Below are positions 6,306-7,711 of a DNA stretch of 7,711 bases, piece by piece. The DNA comes from Candidatus Pelagibacter sp. (lineage in GTDB: Bacteria; Pseudomonadota; Alphaproteobacteria; Pelagibacterales; Pelagibacteraceae): the NCBI GenBank assembly GCA_028408025.1, contig JAOOKL010000027.1:1-7711 (forward strand), in the 5' to 3' direction. Each line of letters starts with the position of its first letter. Position 1 is the first letter of the stretch. The notes below the pieces were generated by a model, which was not told where the DNA came from, did no database searches, and was given only the letters and a program-made list of their open reading frames with translations. The position numbers were made by a program, and so were the translations under genes.

Positions 6306-6749
6306 TTATAAGGGTTCATGCTTCGGTTTATTTTTTGTATCCCATGGTTCTCCTTGGTCATCAAGAGTAACTTCTATAACTTCAGCTAAAACTCTTACAA
6401 CTGAATCTCCCGAAAATATTAGTTTCATTTCAAAATGTTTATCTGGGTTTTGTTGACATTCAATTGCGAGAAAGTCTAAAAACTGATCTTTATTTTTTTG
6501 ATTTATATTTTTTGAATTTACCTCTAACACATTTTCAAATTTTAATATTGTTCGTATTCGCTTATTTTTTCTAAAAACACCTTTTTCAACATCTTCCCAC
6601 ATGAACCTATTTAATTGAATTAAAAGCATTTTATTCTTTTTTAAGTTTGCAATGTTAGATGTGCTTACGATAGAGTCTTGAAGATGAGCTGAAATGACTC
6701 TTAAATCTTCATCAGTTTTAGCTATAAGTTTTAGGTTTTTAGCGTTCAC
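6306..6749 (-). CDS. DUF2948 family protein, 147 aa
   Basis: Function unknown. The N-terminus LKLIAKTDEDLRVISAHLQDSIV (6-28), followed by LLIQLNRFMWED (42-53) and ILKFENVLEVNSKNI (68-82), is the pattern I recognise as DUF2948, a family of small soluble alphaproteobacterial proteins usually encoded directly after murA. The C-terminus (FLAIECQQNP, LIFSGDSVVRVLAEVIEVTLDDQGEPW) also fits. No signal peptide or membrane segment is present. The start is GTG at 6749, one base after the stop of the preceding murA-derived frame (TAAAGTG), so it is translated from the same message. The 99-bp gap to infA replaces the hisD and other genes that often sit between them in other alphaproteobacteria. Its location supports calling the upstream fragment murA. 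Confidence 0.85.
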   Translation of the reverse strand: MNAKNLKLIAKTDEDLRVISAHLQDSIVSTSNIANLKKNKMLLIQLNRFMWEDVEKGVFRKNKRIRTILKFENVLEVNSKNINQKNKDQFLDFLAIECQQNPDKHFEMKLIFSGDSVVRVLAEVIEVTLDDQGEPWDTKNKPKHEPL

Positions 6750-6750
6750 T

Positions 6751-7341
6751 TTAAATTCTTTTAATACGAGCTTTGCAATTTTTCAATTTTTTTTCTAAAT
6801 ATTCATATCCTCGATCGAGATGATAGATTCTATTAATAATCGTTCTATTATCTGCTATTAAAGCTGCTAAAACTAAGCTAACTGAAGCTCTTAAGTCTGT
6901 AGCCATTACCTCAGCCCCAGTCAATCTTGTTGGCCCTTTGATAATTGCAGTCTTGTTCAAAATTTTGATATTTGCACCCATTCTTTTAAGTTCAGGGACA
7001 TGCATGAATCTGTTTTCAAAAATATTTTCTTTTATCTTCGAAGTACCTTTCGCTTGAGTCATCAAAACCATTAATTGCGCTTGCAGATCAGTTGCAAAGC
7101 CTGGGTAAGGACGGGTTTCAATTTTTATTCTTTTAGTTTTTTGTATGGATTCTTCTCTCGAAATTGTTTTAACTTTAAAATTACTTTCTATACTTGGTGT
7201 AATGTTATTTTCATTTTTAATCGTCTCTTTATTTTGAGAAGGACTTTGATTTGTTTGTTTTGGAGTTTCAAAAAATGCTGCCCAGAAAAGCAAAACAGAC
7301 ATTGATAAAGCTATAGCAACAAAAACATTTTTATTATCCAT
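6751..7341 (-). pseudogene. In-frame chimera: YidC N-terminus joined to MurA C-terminus (196 aa)
   Basis: Residues 1-~72 match the start of the membrane insertase Yid[21 protein letters not shown] with one membrane helix (~6-24), a polar linker, and [17 protein letters not shown], where the periplasmic domain begins. Residues ~73-196 match the C-terminal part of UDP-GlcNAc enolpyruvyl transferase Mur[16 protein letters not shown] (Asp85 equals catalytic Asp305 of Enterobacter MurA), NRFMHVPEL (110-118), [12 protein letters not shown] (142-153) and [16 protein letters not shown] (171-186). The five-helix insertase core of YidC is missing, as are the MurA PEP/UDP-GlcNAc half and its active-site Cys, so neither activity can be present. 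The start at 7341 overlaps yidD by 8 nt, a normal yidD-yidC junction; the longer frame from 7404 is not used. Both parent genes are normally essential, so either intact copies exist elsewhere or the join is artificial. Confidence 0.88.
7112..7130. other. Probable yidC/murA join point
   Basis: The switch from YidC-like to MurA-like residues falls around [12 protein letters not shown]. Both parents plausibly carry a KIE-type string here, so the join may sit in a short shared AAAATTGAAA-type sequence. The position is estimated by eye to within about 20 bp. Confidence 0.55.
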
Positions 7342-7615
7342 TTTTATTTTCCTTTTGTCTTTCAAATTTAGTTTTATTCGAAGCATTATGTACTGCAGGC
7401 ACAAAATCTAAACCATATCCACCACCTAGCTTTCTAAATGGATGACATTTTAAAATTCTTTTTACTCCAAGATTAGATCCTTTTATTGGGCCATGTTTTT
7501 GCAAAGCTTCAATAAAGTATTCAGAGCAGGTAGGTAAAAATCTACACCTATTTCCCAATAAAGGAGAAATTAAAAATTGGTAGACTTTGATAATAAAAAT
7601 TAAAATTTTTGTCAT
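7334..7615 (-). CDS. yidD: Membrane protein insertion efficiency factor YidD, 93 aa
   Basis: YidD is a small inner-membrane-associated protein encoded between rnpA and yidC that assists YidC-dependent insertion. The amphipathic or hydrophobic N-terminus ([18 protein letters not shown], 4-21) is followed by the diagnostic [10 protein letters not shown] at 24-33 (Cys24 and Cys30), [20 protein letters not shown] at 41-60 with Cys57, and a [10 protein letters not shown] ending at 73. An Asn/Lys-rich tail of about 20 residues makes it longer than many family members. It begins one base after the rnpA stop and its own stop overlaps the yidC start by 8 nt, the standard arrangement. This supports the right-hand end of the window as a genuine rnpA-yidD-yidC locus. 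Confidence 0.96.
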   Translation of the reverse strand: MTKILIFIIKVYQFLISPLLGNRCRFLPTCSEYFIEALQKHGPIKGSNLGVKRILKCHPFRKLGGGYGLDFVPAVHNASNKTKFERQKENKNG

Positions 7616-7616
7616 T

Positions 7617-7711
7617 TCATTTTTTTAATTTGCTAAAACTTTTCTCCATTGACTGCATAAGTGCATCATGTTTTTGAGCAAAAGCATTAGATTTTCCAAA
7701 AACTATATAAG
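7617..7711 (-). CDS. rnpA: Ribonuclease P protein component, C-terminal end (5'-truncated)
   Basis: An open frame of 30 codons enters from beyond the window and stops at TGA (7619-7617), one base before the yidD ATG. The residues begin [20 protein letters not shown], consistent with the end of RnpA (a terminal strand of the DYV-type followed by a closing helix with small and basic residues). RnpA is the protein subunit that helps the RNase P ribozyme cut tRNA 5' leaders. The short fragment alone is weak evidence; the position immediately upstream of yidD makes the call. Confidence 0.8.
   Translation of the reverse strand, partial: YIVFGKSNAFAQKHDALMQSMEKSFSKLKK

Noticed and set aside
7342..7404. 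ATG at 7404 as start of the YidC-MurA frame
   Set aside because: The upstream 21 residues lie inside yidD in another frame, whereas MDNKN from 7341 is the classic YidC start.

Overview
The window is AT-rich, gene-dense DNA that looks like a SAR11-type (Pelagibacterales) marine alphaproteobacterium. The support is the very low GC content, lysine/asparagine/isoleucine-rich proteins, gaps that are often zero or negative, and the alphaproteobacterial pairing of murA with a DUF2948 gene close to infA. This placement is inferred from composition, gene content and recognised families; no search was run.

Layout. The 3' end of secA (+) comes first and meets, stop to stop, a minus-strand run of three genes: a MetF-like reductase, a DmdA/GcvT-type methyltransferase and a small conserved hypothetical protein. 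A 105-bp divergent spacer with a strong inverted repeat separates this run from an NAD-dependent formate dehydrogenase gene (+). That gene converges, with one base between stops, on fhs (formate-tetrahydrofolate ligase, -). Upstream of fhs on the same strand are tRNA-Phe(GAA), infA, a DUF2948 gene, a chimeric yidC'-'murA reading frame, yidD and the 3' end of rnpA.

How the genes fit together. The methyltransferase would move a methyl group from an unidentified donor to tetrahydrofolate. The MetF-like protein could oxidise 5-methyl-THF to methylene-THF. A FolD activity, not in this window, would give 10-formyl-THF. Fhs run in reverse would release formate and ATP, and formate dehydrogenase would produce CO2 and NADH. 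The cluster therefore reads as a methyl-group oxidation module. It resembles in logic the THF-dependent O-demethylation clusters of sphingomonads (ligM/desA with ligH and metF) and DmdA-based DMSP demethylation. The substrate cannot be read from the sequence.

The most anomalous point is the frame at 6751-7341. The first ~72 residues are the membrane-anchor start of YidC and the remainder is the C-terminal part of MurA, joined in frame. The yidC side has its normal neighbours (yidD, rnpA) and the murA side has its normal neighbour (DUF2948). This is either an assembly or amplification chimera or a real deletion fusion. Until it is checked, the link between the part right of about 7120 and the rest should be treated as doubtful. 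Two other points matter for annotation: tRNA-Phe lies between infA and fhs and shares one base with the infA stop, and the fhs start must be 5901 rather than the longer GTG frame that runs into the tRNA.
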